Positions 14,326 to 27,676 are shown, counted from the stretch's first letter. The stretch: 64,000 bases of DNA from Metopolophium dirhodum (GCF_019925205.1 NC_083562.1:9610001-9674000), one strand, 5' to 3'. The notes: a model not told the origin generated them from the sequence alone. Numbers and translations are program-made.

Positions 14326-14996
14326 ATTCGTGTTAACGACTCGACACATTTTCGCCACGCTCTGCGAATGACACAGCAACCGTTTCGGTTTGTAAGCCGT
14401 ATGATGTATATTTTTTATATACATATATATGTATATTGTACCCCCCCCCCCCCCCGCCCCCACAAGCGGCGTTTTTACGCCCACCGACGAGCGTTTTTTC
14501 GGGGGTTTTTTTTTTTTCGTTCCACTTCTTTTCCGTTCCGCTCGCTGCAGATAAACGACACTCGTTTAATATATCCACCGCGGATATAAATGCGAACGTA
14601 TTTTACACACACACGCACATGTATGAGCGTATAATATATATTATGGTATTATACGAGCACATAACAGCGGTGGTCGCTGTGTGCGAGTGAGTACAACGTT
14701 CCACTATATATACATATTATCGGTGTATATATATATATATATTTGGGGATTCGTTCTGTGCGCCGCAAGTCCTAAACACATTCTATCCCGCGCGCCGTGT
14801 TTGCATAAAACGGTACACGTGTCCGGGCTGGGGACGGGGTGGAAAAAAAAACGAAAAAAAATTACAAAACAAAACAAAGTCGCTTTTCGTCGTCATCCGC
14901 TGCGTTTTACAGCCAAACATTAAAACCATCAAAAGCAATTAATTACACGAACCGTTTGCGGGTCACCGCCAAAATATATCTGCTCTCGGCACTCTT

Positions 14997-14998
14997 TA

Positions 14999-15032
<34 letters not shown>
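14997..15032. repeat. TTA trinucleotide microsatellite
   Basis: About twelve TTA units. A poly-T stretch follows at 15059-15083. Confidence 0.9.
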
Positions 15033-16086
15033 GCTATTATTTTTATATTATAACTCTCTTTTTTTTTCTTTTTTTTTTTTTTTAATGACTTTTTAACCCA
15101 CCGCCTACACGACTCATCGAAAAATATGATATTTCCCAAGCCGTTTTATTTTTTGTATACATCTATGTATAGAACTATAATATACATATACATAATACAT
15201 TATATCCCTGCAGCAGAGTCCTGTTGTACCCATTTGTATATGCTGAATAATATCGCAAATCTTTACGATATCGTATACAAGACTTTTTATTGATTTCAAT
15301 AATTTACATTATTTTTCTATCCTCGACCGAATAACAAAATATGAAATCATAGACATTTATGTTAGATATTAATATGCAAATTATAATGTTTTAGCGTTTA
15401 TGCTTGTTTACCTATATAACTATTTACTGGAACTACCTACATATTATATACGGTATATTCGCAAGTATAAAGAACCATTGCGAGTATATTTTGTATTCAT
15501 TTAAAAATCACGTACCCATATATTATAATATATACCTGCAGGTTTTAATCGTATCTTTATATTTACAATTATCCGTATCCAATTTACGATATGCTGTATG
15601 TATGATGTACCTAAATACCATAGTAAAATTATTCGTGCGAAAAATTGAGCATAATATTCGATCGGTAAAAGGCAAAAGCGACAATTTTACAACTTTTCAG
15701 GAGAGCAGAAACAAAATTTGTATATGTTCTTAACTTTGACGTTGGTGTTTCGGTTTTTATTTAAGCTTTAGGAATGAAGTTATTGAATATTTTGATCCCA
15801 TTTTATGTCACCTTGGTGGCACCTTGATACTACAGTTATATTGAAATGTTCCCCTTAATTTTTAAACACAATGCATTTTGTTAAAACTTTCCTTTTCCAC
15901 TTTACCGTTTCATTTAGTCACCACGAAGAACTATTAAATAAAAGTAATATACACAAAAATACCGTGACAATTTTTACTCAATGTATCTAATAATATAATA
16001 ATATCAAGTACCTATCTAATTATTGATAATGTCTGATAATATTGATATTATCAATAGGTATTATAAAAAGTGATGAACGATAATAG

Positions 16087-16344
16087 TGGGGTCCAAGCGC
16101 CACGTGGTTGTCGCTTGGCTATTACAATTTTCATTATTGTCGCTTATACCCTAGAAAAGGCGATTAGCCCCTACACTTTTGTAAATAAACGTCGCTTATG
16201 CCGAAAAATGAAATAAAAATATCTCATTACCAAATGGTCATAGGAACACTATAATAGCGCTCTCGTGATCGAATTATTTAACTGTCGCTTGTCCCGTAGT
16301 ACACACCATGTCACTTAACCCCTAAATGTCGCTTAGCCCCTTTT
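16087..16344. mobile_element. MITE-like element built on TGTCGCTTAGCCCC repeats
   Basis: Degenerate copies of TGTCGCTTAGCCCCTA occur at about 16109, 16138, 16158, 16188, 16282, 16309 and 16327. An inverted copy sits at the left end (GGGGTCCAAGCGCCA, 16089-16103). The reversed right end, AGGGGCTAAGCGACA, matches the left end as an imperfect inverted repeat. Repeated subterminal motifs are known in hAT elements. No coding sequence or clear target duplication was seen, and the edges are approximate. Confidence 0.45.
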
Positions 16345-18980
16345 GTCTTATACCAGTCGAATTATATGTTCCTATTTTCGATATAATTAAATATACGAGA
16401 ACTACAAGAACAATTTATCAGTTATTACGAATCTTGAACTTATTGGATATACCTAAATTTTCAAGCTTTTTGAACCAAGTAAAATTAGTTTTTATCAATA
16501 TTTATTGGAAATACAAACAACAATTGCAAATGCCTTAAAATTTACTAAATATTTTGATCATTAAATTATGTCTATAAAATAGTAATATAATTAATATGCG
16601 GTATTAATTTTTAGTATCTTTGTGGTTATTTATTTTTGAATTACAACAAAATAAGACAAAATCGATTTTGTAGAAAACTGGTGTGTGTACCTTTTACAGT
16701 TTTTCCCAATTTTTTTGAAAAATAATTAGATAGAATAATTTAATTTTTTCATATTTTAACTCTTGTAGTACAATTAATAATATCCAATTTATTTCAAGAG
16801 ACCTGCACCCTAAATTCAGAAAATTAAAGCATTTTTCTGCTATAAAATACGTGTTTGGATTCAAAAAAAGCAACATATACTTAATTGTAAATCCATATAG
16901 TAAATACCAATCATTTCGCTCAGAATCTAAAATTACAATTAATGTATTACATAAAAATTACAAAATCGCAGACTATATTATATATAGATTATATTATTAT
17001 ATATAGATAGAAGCTTGTTCAACAAGTCGATTAATTATATATTATACTGTAAAATATGTAATGAAAATATTTTTAAGCGTCGAATACTTTTTATAATATT
17101 AGTGAAAATATAAACTGCAACGTCTGAAATTGAAAATTAGTTTTACAAGTGTAATATAAAATTAAAAGACATTTATAGCTTAAAGAAATACGTTTGTTCA
17201 ATTTCAAAAGTTTAGCTAGGTATAAGAAAAATGTGAAATTTGAAGTGTTATTAATTTTTACTTATATTTATGCACGATAAGTGTGCCATAGCTAAAGGAG
17301 AGGATAATTTTTTTAGACACTCCACGGGCTACGCTCATTGGTCGTAACAGCTTATACATACTGTAAATAATATAAATGGAATATGTTTATGATTACATTT
17401 AAAGGTATTTACATATAGATTAAATTTTAGCAAAAAGAAAAATAATATTATACAGGTACATTATACATTTTATCTGAGAAGTTTATTTGTTGGAAACGAT
17501 ATAAATGCTATAATATGCCGACACGTTCTTAATACAGGTAGATACATCTTTATAATTATATGTAGATGTATAATATGAGTGACGTTTAAAAAAAAAATAA
17601 AACGTAAATTCGTTTAGTCGCAAAATGAGCTATAGATATATTGTATTATACGCGTGGTTCAAAACGATGATAATAAATTATAATAATAATAATAATAATA
17701 ATAGCGTGTATAGGTATTTAAAAAAGTATATATTTTATATTGCCGAATTGTTATAAAAAAAAAACAAACAAACGCTCCTTAATAATTGACGATTAAGTAG
17801 TAATACAGACATATAGGTACGCGTTACACACGTCATAATTTCGGAATTACGACGATCCGTCTAAACCGGTTTAATCGGTGTGTTTACAGACTGCGACACG
17901 CGAGCGGAAGTGTACCTACGGATATACGATTTTCGAGTTTACTAATTCGTACGATTATTATTATTATTATTGTTATTATTGTTATTACCGTTATTATGCG
18001 TATATACGCTGCGCATTACGCCTACTGACACATATAATTATTATGGCCGGTAATTATATCATGTATAGATAGGAACCTATATACATATATATATATATAT
18101 ACGGTTATTATAGTAACGCGCCTCCTCCTCCTCCTACAACGGATATTGTAAGCCAAACGCGATTACGAACACTCGTGCGGTATTAGCACGTATGGAATTA
18201 CCAACGTAAATTTCACGAGTGTGTGCGTGTGGGTTGTGTGTGTACATAGACATGGGGTATATACATATATTATATATATATATATATATGTACGAACTCC
18301 AAATGTCACGCATTTATATACACATAATAGGTACACTGCAAGTCCGCGATAATCGCGTATATACGCGAGACGAGCTTGTGTATAATATCGAGCGAATGAA
18401 ATATATGTATATACGCACCGAATGGAAAACTCGAGTAGGTATACTCGGCTGGGCGCATATTCAATATTACAACGTTATAATGTCGTATACATCATGTATG
18501 TTATATCATACAGGGTGTTTCGCGCGTACAAGCCTCGAGAATGTGGTCTAGTTGTGTTACTCTAGTGTCACTATACTTATTTGGCGTTTTTTTTTTTTTT
18601 ATTGCGAACGTGGAATAACTTTTTATGCGTACCGTCTCATCATTTAATTGTATCAGCGGAATATCGTGTCATTGCCGTCGTCAGAAAATGTTGGACAACT
18701 CGAGCGGTTTTTGATGCCACTCGCTAACACGCATCCGCGATATTATCATTGTCAACAAACGTTTGTACGGAAAATCTGGAAACTCGTTGTGTGTATGCGA
18801 CATGCGTGTGGCGGCGGTCAGGACTTACTGCACATAGCTTTTCTACGCCTGCAATATTATAATAATATATCTGCGACCCGTATAGGCGGAAATCCATTAA
18901 AATTTCAGCGGGGGGGGGGTCTAACATTATTAACATCAATGTGAGCGCGGGGGCTTTGATCCTACAAAACTAAAAAAGGA

Positions 18981-19016
18981 GGGGGCTTGACGGACTTTAG
19001 GGTGACTCAAGCCCCC
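18981..19016. repeat. G/C-rich inverted repeat
   Basis: GGGGGCTTGA at 18981-18990 pairs with TCAAGCCCCC at 19007-19016 across a 16-nt loop. A longer C run (to about 19025) follows the right arm. Confidence 0.6.
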
Positions 19017-19539
19017 CCCCCCCCCAATTTCCGTCAATGCTGCTACCTGCAGTTTACAGATATCGCGAACGACGAATCGCGTTGGTACACAAATCTTGAT
19101 AGATACGTACGTACGTACGTAGTTATATACGGTAGTGTAAACGTGATTCAAATATAATATAGTAGCTGGTTGTACTATCAGTATTCGTATATTGGTCTTA
19201 AGTTTTTCCCTCGATTATTCTGCAGTTCTATAAGGTTCACCCAACGCTATATAATATAACCGTATTGTTCAGTGCCCGCATTTATAGGCTACGATCTGCA
19301 AAGGTGATCTCTTGCCCCGTAATACTATGCTATTATGTCTTTAACTACATATCGTTTGTCCTCACCATGTATGATTTTCGGTCTTGCAACTAGCACTCCA
19401 ATAACTAAGTTATTAGCTAAAACTATGTGTGTTTGAGTGGTTCTCGGGATGATTTAGATTCACAATTTGACCCAGTAGGTCCAACCCGGGGAGGTGCTCT
19501 CAAACAGGGATTTTGAGATTTACGATGGACATTTTTGTT

Positions 19540-19817
19540 TATAAATGGTTGCTATTGGTTATAGGAGAAATAATTAGTACGGAGATTACTATTTTATTTG
19601 TATATTGGTTGCCATTGGCTAATTGGGCAGATCAGGTACAAGCATGCGCATCAAATCAAATTTTCACACAATGCCTACCTAGGTGGCTGAGTTGAACTTA
19701 TAGCCGGTCATCGGCGGTTTTCGCAATCCACTGCAGGTGAATTGCATACTAGACATGCTAGCTGTTACCTATATTGTCCGCGATCCAACGATTGCCTATA
19801 CAAGGGTGGCTGAGTTG
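19540..19817. repeat. Internally repeated segment
   Basis: GGTTGCTATTGGTTA (about 19544) recurs as GGTTGCCATTGGCTA (about 19607). GGTGGCTGAGTTG occurs twice, at 19683 and 19805, each preceded by a TGCCTA word. This suggests an old decayed repeat or transposon; no coding function is assigned. Confidence 0.35.
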
Positions 19818-22800
19818 CACATACTGTAGCGAGTTACACCCAAATGAATACGAACAATCACAATTTTTTTAAGAGTCGTAATTTTTTACTGGCAATGAAA
19901 AGTGCGCGGGGTCGGCTAGCATTATATAAATTAGAAAAAATAATAGATCTAAAAAAACTGTTAACGAGTACAAATACAATTGTATAAATGCATAATGTAC
20001 AGCCAAGTACTAAAGTTATCATGTCTAGTCGTAAGAGCAAGTCAATCGGTTTGAGGGCGGCGATTATGATGCGGTCCCTATCTTTGTCTAGGGGCATTGA
20101 TGATGTGCAACAGTGACTGTATTATTGGACCTCCACCGCTACAATAAATTCAGTGAGTCCGTCGCATTCCCCTTTTTAAACATATCTTTGCAAATCGCGT
20201 CGATTAAGTTATAATCGCATTCGATACGATACGATGTGCGTTGATCACGATACACTCGATTGAGGCTATTGCATAATACTATATACCTATATCTATTACT
20301 TATTCAATAATATTGTATATATATATATATATATTATGTAGGCACGCAAGTGTAAACCAAGTCTGACCCTATATTATTTGCCTATATTGCTATAATATTA
20401 TTGCGTTAGTAGTTAATAATAATTTACGAACCTCACTCTCGTCTCTCGGAATCGCCACCCACAAAGTGTTTGAGATTCGCACTCCCTTGTCCTTTATATG
20501 ATATGCACCTCTATACCTGCAGCAGTCCACACGCCTGTGCAATGTCCACGTCACAAGCCCTATAATATAAACCTAACCTAACCTATGTTCTAGCACCGCC
20601 ACCGTTGCAGACTATATATAATATAGTCCAAATTATATACTCGTCAAAGGAATAGGAACTCTTCGTACGTACACGAACAGCAGTACATATAGAGACGGCA
20701 ATGAAGAGTGACGTGAGTTGTCGTTTGGGCGTTAGGCGGTGGGACTGGCCAATGACATTATTTATGATAAATACGTACACGGAGAGTAATAATATGTATA
20801 AACGTATAATATATTATACACGACCATACAGCGTCGGTGTTGACCGCAGACAGTAGCACATAATGTGATATGTATATTGTATATATGTGTGTGTATAGTA
20901 TCGACCGGATCCTATTCCGTCGCGATAAAGGTGTATTATTGTTCTATTGCTTCCAGCTGAACAACATTATGTGTATATTATATTATATTGATGGCGACGA
21001 CTCGTGTGGGCGGAAGCGCTGCGGTTGAGGGACGGCCGCCGTTCAGTAGTTGTAGGTACGTATGATACCTACGATCAAATGGAAAATTGGACATGGTATA
21101 AATAATTCCTATGCCGGTGATTAACAGTGCGGGAATTTGATAAAATCCGATATGTCAACAACGTGTTTACAGCTATACATTGGAGAAATATTAATTGTTC
21201 TTTAATAAAAAAAACGTTCTATTTTATGGGCTTATATTTATTAAATATTAATCGTTAGTTACGTTCAGAATATATTCTTCTATATTTTAGGTATTTTTAT
21301 TGGTAGCCGGTCGTCAAAATGATTTGAGTGTCCCAGCTGTTTACCGTTATCGAAATCGTCTGTCAATATCATATTATATTCATATGTAGCACCACGGCAT
21401 TGTAATCACTAATAGTATACATCTGCAAACTGTATAAACAATATTGCAGTATGGGTACACGTTCATAAGATAATATGTCTGGTAAAAAAAATATAGAAGT
21501 CACTTAACGGAAACGATGACCTGAAGATAAAAGATGTGCTCGCCGATGGCAATGCTGTCAATGCAGCAATACTCGTACGGAAAAACATATTATGACTCTA
21601 GATTACGTCCTACAACTGTTTTAGCCCATCGGACTGCCGTGGTTGTGATATAGCTAAAAAGCAACTAACATAATTTCCCATACACGGGTACACAAGTGAT
21701 AATGGCGTCATCATATTATATCGATGCGCTTTGTATTCTCCGAACAGCGGTTCGTTCGCGACACATTTGTACGCTGGCAGTCGTCAGCCATCGCCTTTGA
21801 TTTGTAAGCCCTATTGGATAAAAATCTTGAGTGCGCCGCTCTGGAAGCACGACTTTTATTTATAATAATTTGATTTGCATAAATATCCATATTGCGTGGG
21901 TAGCAGCAAGTCGCAACTCGCAAGTACACCTATGCCTAACAGTAATACTACAAGATGCGTTTCGAAGCCATCATACTATTGTCCACAACTGCCGTCTCCT
22001 AAACACATGTTTGTATAATATTGTACAGGTACACGATATTATTATATACACTCTCGTACCACCGGTTGTGCCGCCGCGGTGGAGACAATCCGCTGGTGGT
22101 CCGCGGCGGCGGCGGCAGCAGAGATGCCGCGCACATATTATTATATATTATATTATGTGTGCGCGCCGTACACGCGTCTACACCACGTCGATTTGTTAAA
22201 AAACTCGCCTTATCTGGTCGCAACCATCTTCGGAGGTGTTGAAAGTCGACGGGGGAAAAAAAAAACAACGCTGTACAGAAAAAACCGAATCTATATAAAT
22301 ATTCTCACCTCCTCCCGACGTGCAGTATGTATATAAAGCGCGAGCCGGTGCGGCAGTATATACCGCCGCTGCGTGTAAAGCATGGTACATAAGTATATAT
22401 ATAATACACATGCGAGTGGCTTGCGGTGATTTACGACCACCGTCACAATTTGGGCCTTGGAATGCGTTTTGCGACAATGTGCACACACACGCTGCGGCGG
22501 CGGCGGCGATGCACACATTCTTGTCGTACGCGTTTAATTGGCCATTAAATATCCCTAGCGCAAATATTTCACGCCGACCGATTGTCTTTCCCTCGACCCC
22601 CGCCCACCCGCATTTGTCTGTGCGCATATGCCTATACAATATGTATTGTCAGTTTGTCCGTTGTCACGAGTATTCAACAGGTGCGATCCCTCTCGAGGAG
22701 TCTGTCGCTGCAGCATATACAGCGTGTACAGGTCCAGATCTGTGTATATATTTATACGCCAACCTACTGCATCCGAGTTCGGTCCTCAGCAGCAGTGGTA

Positions 22801-23143
22801 CCTGAAACGCGTCGGGTTATACTCGAGTGCGGTATGCGGTACCCGTTGCATGTCACGGCAATGACGATGATATTATGTTATTAGCTGTTGTATAATATGG
22901 GTATACGGTGCGTAATATTATTCGCACTAACTCTACCCATTCTTATCACCACCGAATCGTGATAAATCAGTATGTTTCCCACCACAAGCTTTCCGATGTG
23001 CCTGCAACCGCGCGAGACCCGCTAATTCTGCCAGTAAAACGTATGAGAACAAAACTATAGTTTTATTGTTGTCCTACTCATAGTAGGTGTTCAATATCGG
23101 GTTTTTAATAAAATATTATGCACGCGAAGCATCAAAAAAAAAG

Positions 23144-23163
23144 TCCCGACCTACAAGTCGGGA
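23144..23163. repeat. GC hairpin
   Basis: TCCCGAC and GTCGGGA form a perfect 7-bp stem around a 6-nt loop, preceded by nine A residues. On the plus strand the A run comes before the stem; on the minus strand a T run follows it. Confidence 0.6.
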
Positions 23164-23172
23164 GTCGTCATC

Positions 23173-23246
23173 ATTATACCGCAGATCACAACTAATATAC
23201 GGGTGGTATTAAACCTAAAGGTTTAACCTGACCTCTGTGGTATAAT
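23173..23246. repeat. Nested inverted repeat
   Basis: The outer arms are ATTATACCGCAG (from 23173) and the complement of CTGTGGTATAAT (to 23246), with one mismatch. The core TTAAACCTAAAGGTTTAA (23209-23226) is a near-perfect palindrome. It may be a tiny foldback element or a structured RNA; no function is claimed. Confidence 0.5.
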
Positions 23247-24969
23247 ATTAGTCGGAAGACGACGCGCGCCAAAATACGACAGCGAGTGGCCCGTCAGGGA
23301 CGCGGCTAAGACAAAATAAAGTGAGATCGTATTATAATGTTGTAGTACCTCGTATACTTGCTGGGCGATCAACGCGAACGAAATACAAGATTATAATATT
23401 AACCTTTTAAAACGGTTGTCGTCCCGCACACGTATATTATATTACGATCACTCGAAACTATAACGCGTGTTTGCGACCTAGACTTTTCCGATTCGCCCCC
23501 TGCCCCCCCCCCCCACCCCAACACGCGCAGCATCCGTCGTGTTTCCCAACACGATGCAACACACAATATTATATTATAATGTGATCATGACGCGGGTTAA
23601 CGTACACGCGCACGCGCAAACGATTGCGACGATGGTCGCCTGCAGAACGAAATAGTGTCATAACAATGTACAGGTAATATATTTATATATCTGCTGCAGA
23701 TGAGAAGACCGCCTGCGATGACCTTTCGATTGTGTCTGCGGTCGTCGTCGGTGGTTTTTTTCTCGTCCAAGCGCACATTTTAACAATTTTCGTTCGCCGC
23801 GGAGACGTATATGGTGATTATTATTTGCACCGAATTTATACCTCTATACCTCTCCCCCTCCTCCCCTCCGCCCCCCCCCCCCCGCACACCCCGTGTGGTG
23901 ACGATTGTCTTACCTATACATAGTACACCCGTGCGGTGTCCACACCTATGCGATATATTATATATTAGATGATAATATTCATTAACCAATGTTTGTACGC
24001 AATAAAATAATAATAAATTACGTTTGTGCAGCGTATTTCTGTTTATTCGTTTTTTTTTTTTTTTTTTATTTCACACAAAACGCGCACGCCGTCTGTAAGA
24101 GAAATCCTCTTATATGTATATAATAATATGTACATAAGCCAATAACGCGCATGCGACGACAGAGATAAATCGTTCGGTTTTTTTTTTTTTTTTTCCCCGT
24201 TTAGATTTCGACGACAATAATGTAATTAGCAGTGTACGTATTATATACACGACGAGAAAAAAAACCGACTGCGATAAATAAAATCGAAAATCTGATTGCC
24301 GTTTTTTTTTTATGCGGTATTTTCGCACAATCTAGCCAGGTATATGCACACGACACGGTATAATATGTTATAGGTATTCCCGTGTATCGTTGCAGGGCGT
24401 GTATACTACAGACACGTATACATAATAATATAGGAATTGATGAATTGTCCCGTCGTCATAATTATATGTAAATATTATTGCGAGGTGTTGTCATTATTTA
24501 ACCGGCTCGGGGCTGCGATATTAAATAACACAATTTTTATTATCACCGGCATGTACATTGTGTACATATAGGTACTGATACACGAATATGTACCGTTAAC
24601 CCATTGTCGAAGCACGCAAATATTGTGTATAACACGTCCCCATTATTATTATTATTATTGTTGTTGTATTTTACAATAACGTCGTATCAAATTATTTTTA
24701 TTACAGTCGCCGTTCAAAAAAGCTGACCAATGACCATCACACCTCGACGTATACTCGCCGGATATATGGGACGCGAGTCCGCAGCGTTCACCAGTGACCA
24801 TTTGTACACATATGGCTAAACAACGATGAGCACATTTTAATATTTACTTGTATTGGCCGGTAGGTACCTATGTAATATTATGTACCTGTAATAGTATAAT
24901 ACAATATCTACGTATTTATACTGTTTGACCAAAAACTTTTCATGCGTACTATTTTTATTATTATTTTAA
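23247..24969. other. Non-coding
   Basis: C homopolymers (about 23503 and 23871), T runs (about 24050, 24180) and a TTA run near 24645. No gene was seen. Confidence 0.55.
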
Positions 24970-25049
24970 TGAGGAGGGGGGGGGGGGGTGAAAAACCCTT
25001 TGTTTCTCAGGGGGGGGGATGGCAGTTTTAAAATGGTTGGGAACCACTG
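24970..25049. mobile_element. hAT-like terminal fragment
   Basis: The right edge, read in reverse, is CAGTGGTTCCCAACC, a terminus widely seen in insect hAT elements. A G run and a C run follow inside it. No opposite end was found within a few hundred bases, so this is a solo end or truncated copy. Confidence 0.4.
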
Positions 25050-26852
25050 CAGTGTAGATGATACAGTTTTTATATTATAAGGTTATGTTATTTGTACACC
25101 TGCATATATATAGCGGTGATTGGACAATATTGACTTCCACGCACAATATAGTTGATATAAAAACTGTAAGCATAATCAATATCCGACGAAGTTTGTGCCG
25201 TTTTACGTTACCTTCCAATCCATCTGTCCGCGAAACGAAGAGACGACATCATTTTTTTTTTCTTGTAGAATGAACGAAAAAAAAAAATTATGTTTGGGTG
25301 TCGTGTAACTCACCGGCTTCGAAAAACTTGTTTTTGTTTAAAAGACATGTCGATGACGTCGCATACAATATGTTCGTATATATATATATATATGTATAGT
25401 AGTTGGCTGTTACACCGAACAATATAATATATTTATAGAAAGAGAGCGGATCTATAAGAGGATAAAAAAATAGAATTTTTTTTTTTTTTAAGAAAAAACA
25501 ATGTATTAGGAAAAGTACCGACTACAATATCACAAAAAAAACATAATAGAATAATTTAAATTTAAAAGCTATAACAATGGTTTTTTTTTTTTTATATTCC
25601 AATTAATTACAAAATAAAATAATATCGCGTACCGCTATAAATATAATTATATATCGTACAAATACAATGTACAAACCGCTAAACATACACTAAAATGGAA
25701 AACAATATATAATAATATGATGCTGCACGAGAAGAGATAATATTATTATTATTACATAGTAGTTTTTGTCATACATTCCGTCTAGTTTGTGTGTATATAT
25801 CATCATATATATATATATATATCTTTAAAAATCGTAGTTTACGTCCTATTATATTGTAAGAACGAGAAAAATAAAAACAAGACGAGAGGAAATAAATTAA
25901 AATAATAAAACATAATGTCAGTATATAGAAAGGAACGTCAACACAATCGGTTCACCTCGCACGAGAAAAAAAAATAATAATAGGTATACATATATATATA
26001 TATAGGTAATGACAATATTGACAATTTATATCGTGTAACTCGTGTCCCCGCGGCAAATGCAAAAGATTGTCCAGTCGTCTTAAACCGGACAGACCCGGGT
26101 ACGCCTGTCCTCCGCACACGATGATATGATATAACGTATATATTTATATAAATATTATATTATTACACCCACTGTATTTTATAAAACATTGTGTAGGTTA
26201 TGCGCATGTCGCGTACCGCATACCGTAATAGTACAATATGGGTAGGTTCTCGGATGAAATAAAACACAAAACGACAGAGTCACTACCACACGGGACCCCC
26301 TCCCCGATATGCCCGCCAATCGCATCGCTCAAAATTCCTGATAATTTTTTTATTTTTTTTTTTTAAGAAATCTCCGCACGTCACATTTAATAATATATGC
26401 ATAATAACTGTAACGATATACGTCATAACATCATACTATATACGTACACACACGACATGTATATATATATATATCAATCACGTTATAGTTTAGGTATAAT
26501 ATTATTATTCCTTCCTCGTAAATACGTTTATATTATATATATATATATAATTATTTTGTTTTTTTTTTATATTTTTCAACAGTAGTATCATTACTTTTTT
26601 TTTTATTGTCCGCACAATGTCTTATACATGCCGTTTTCTATATATTATATAATCATATCATATATTATATTATGTGTTTTTACCTTATAATATTCGTTAA
26701 TATATATAATATATAATAATAATAATAATATGTTATTTACAAAGTTTACTTTTATATATTATTATCGTTAATATTTACAAAATAATGTTTGTTTATTAAT
26801 TTTTTTGTTTTGTCTTTGGATTTACGTGTGTTTGTGGTCGAGCCGCTTCCCG
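25050..26852 (-). other. mirr 3' UTR / 3' flank
   Basis: This is AT-rich DNA immediately downstream of the mirr stop. On the minus strand AATAAA signals occur at 26797-26792 (56 nt after the stop) and 26607-26602, with more further on. The true cleavage site cannot be picked. Poly-T and AT repeats are frequent (25485, 25580, 26345). No gene was seen. Confidence 0.45.
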
Positions 26853-27676
26853 TCAAGCCCGTTCGGCGTGCTGGACGGCCACGACGGATTCGGCGTCGGA
26901 CGACGACGAGGCGGGCGACGGTTCGGCGACCGCCGCGGCCGCCGAGTGCAGTTGCTGCTGCTGATGGTGATGGTGCAAATGGTGCTGGTGGGCCGCGGAC
27001 GGTTGGAACACGATCCCGCCGCCGCCGCCGAAGGCACGCGCATGATAGGCCGCGGCCGCGGGATCCTCGTAGAACGATCGGTACAGCTGCTCGTGGCGCG
27101 CGTAACCGGCGGGCAACGACGGTACGGGAACGGCGGGCGGCCGTCGGTGGCCCGCAGACGACGCACCGCCGACGGACGGAGGGGACAGTTGCTGGTGGTG
27201 CGGTGACCGCTGGTGCTGATGCGGTGACGGCGGCGGCGGTGGGGTGGACGGCGTCGACGTCTCGACCGCGGCCGCGGCCGTCGTCGTGGTCGTCGTGTCC
27301 TTGCTGGCCATGTCGGCCAGCGACCAGATGCGTGGCTTGGGGGCGCTACTCTGCGACGGCAGAAGCCCGCCGCCGACTCCACCGGTGGCCGGTGGCGACA
27401 CGGACGCGAACCGGTGGTGCGGTGGCGCCGCCGACGGATGGTGGTGGTGATGGTGGTGGCCGAGGTGTGACGGCGGCGGATGGTGCGGCGCTCCGGGATA
27501 GTGGCCGTGGTGGTACGGCGGCGGGTGGTGCAGGAAGTGTGGTGGCGGCGGCCGATCGAACAGCTCCGGCGAGTCCGGTCCGCTGTCGGCCCGCGATTCG
27601 CTCCACTCGCTGCCTGTGTGATTGGCGCCCGGCCGGTCACCGTCCTCGCTCGATCCCGTGCCCGAGTCTTTACAAT
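26853..27676 (-). CDS. mirr: mirr coding exon 5 (Iro box and low-complexity C-terminus)
   Basis: The acceptor is TTGCAG before 27676. The first two bases complete Asp326, and translation continues CKDSGTGSSEDG to a TGA at 26855-26853, giving 273 complete residues. The Iro box reads PKPRIWSLADMA (438-449). Before it lies a His/Pro-rich region with seven consecutive His (399-405). After it come Thr, Ala, Pro, Gln/His and Ser runs ending in HAERA. The exon is strongly GC-rich in an AT-rich neighbourhood, which produces long spurious antisense frames. Low-complexity length probably varies between alleles and species. Confidence 0.93.

Larger units (their letters stand above)
12857..16086. other. 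Non-coding with dense microsatellites
   Basis: The CA, GGC, poly-C, poly-T and TTA runs between 14200 and 15085 create overlapping spurious frames. The 109-residue frame at 15404-15733 has no recognisable motif. Confidence 0.55.
16345..23143. other. Non-coding downstream region
   Basis: This is mostly AT-rich. It includes an ACGT tetranucleotide run (19104-19121), the inverted and internal repeats listed separately, and a CpG-rich patch at 22070-22520 with a plus-strand TATATAAAG at 22330-22338. No protein family is recognised in the frames there. Confidence 0.5.

Noticed and set aside
15404..15733. 109-residue plus-strand frame
   Set aside because: Hydrophobic AT-driven composition with no motif or neighbour support.
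22320..22805. 161-residue plus-strand frame behind a TATA-like site
   Set aside because: Ala and Cys runs from GCG triplets and no family resemblance; kept only as a possible non-coding promoter.
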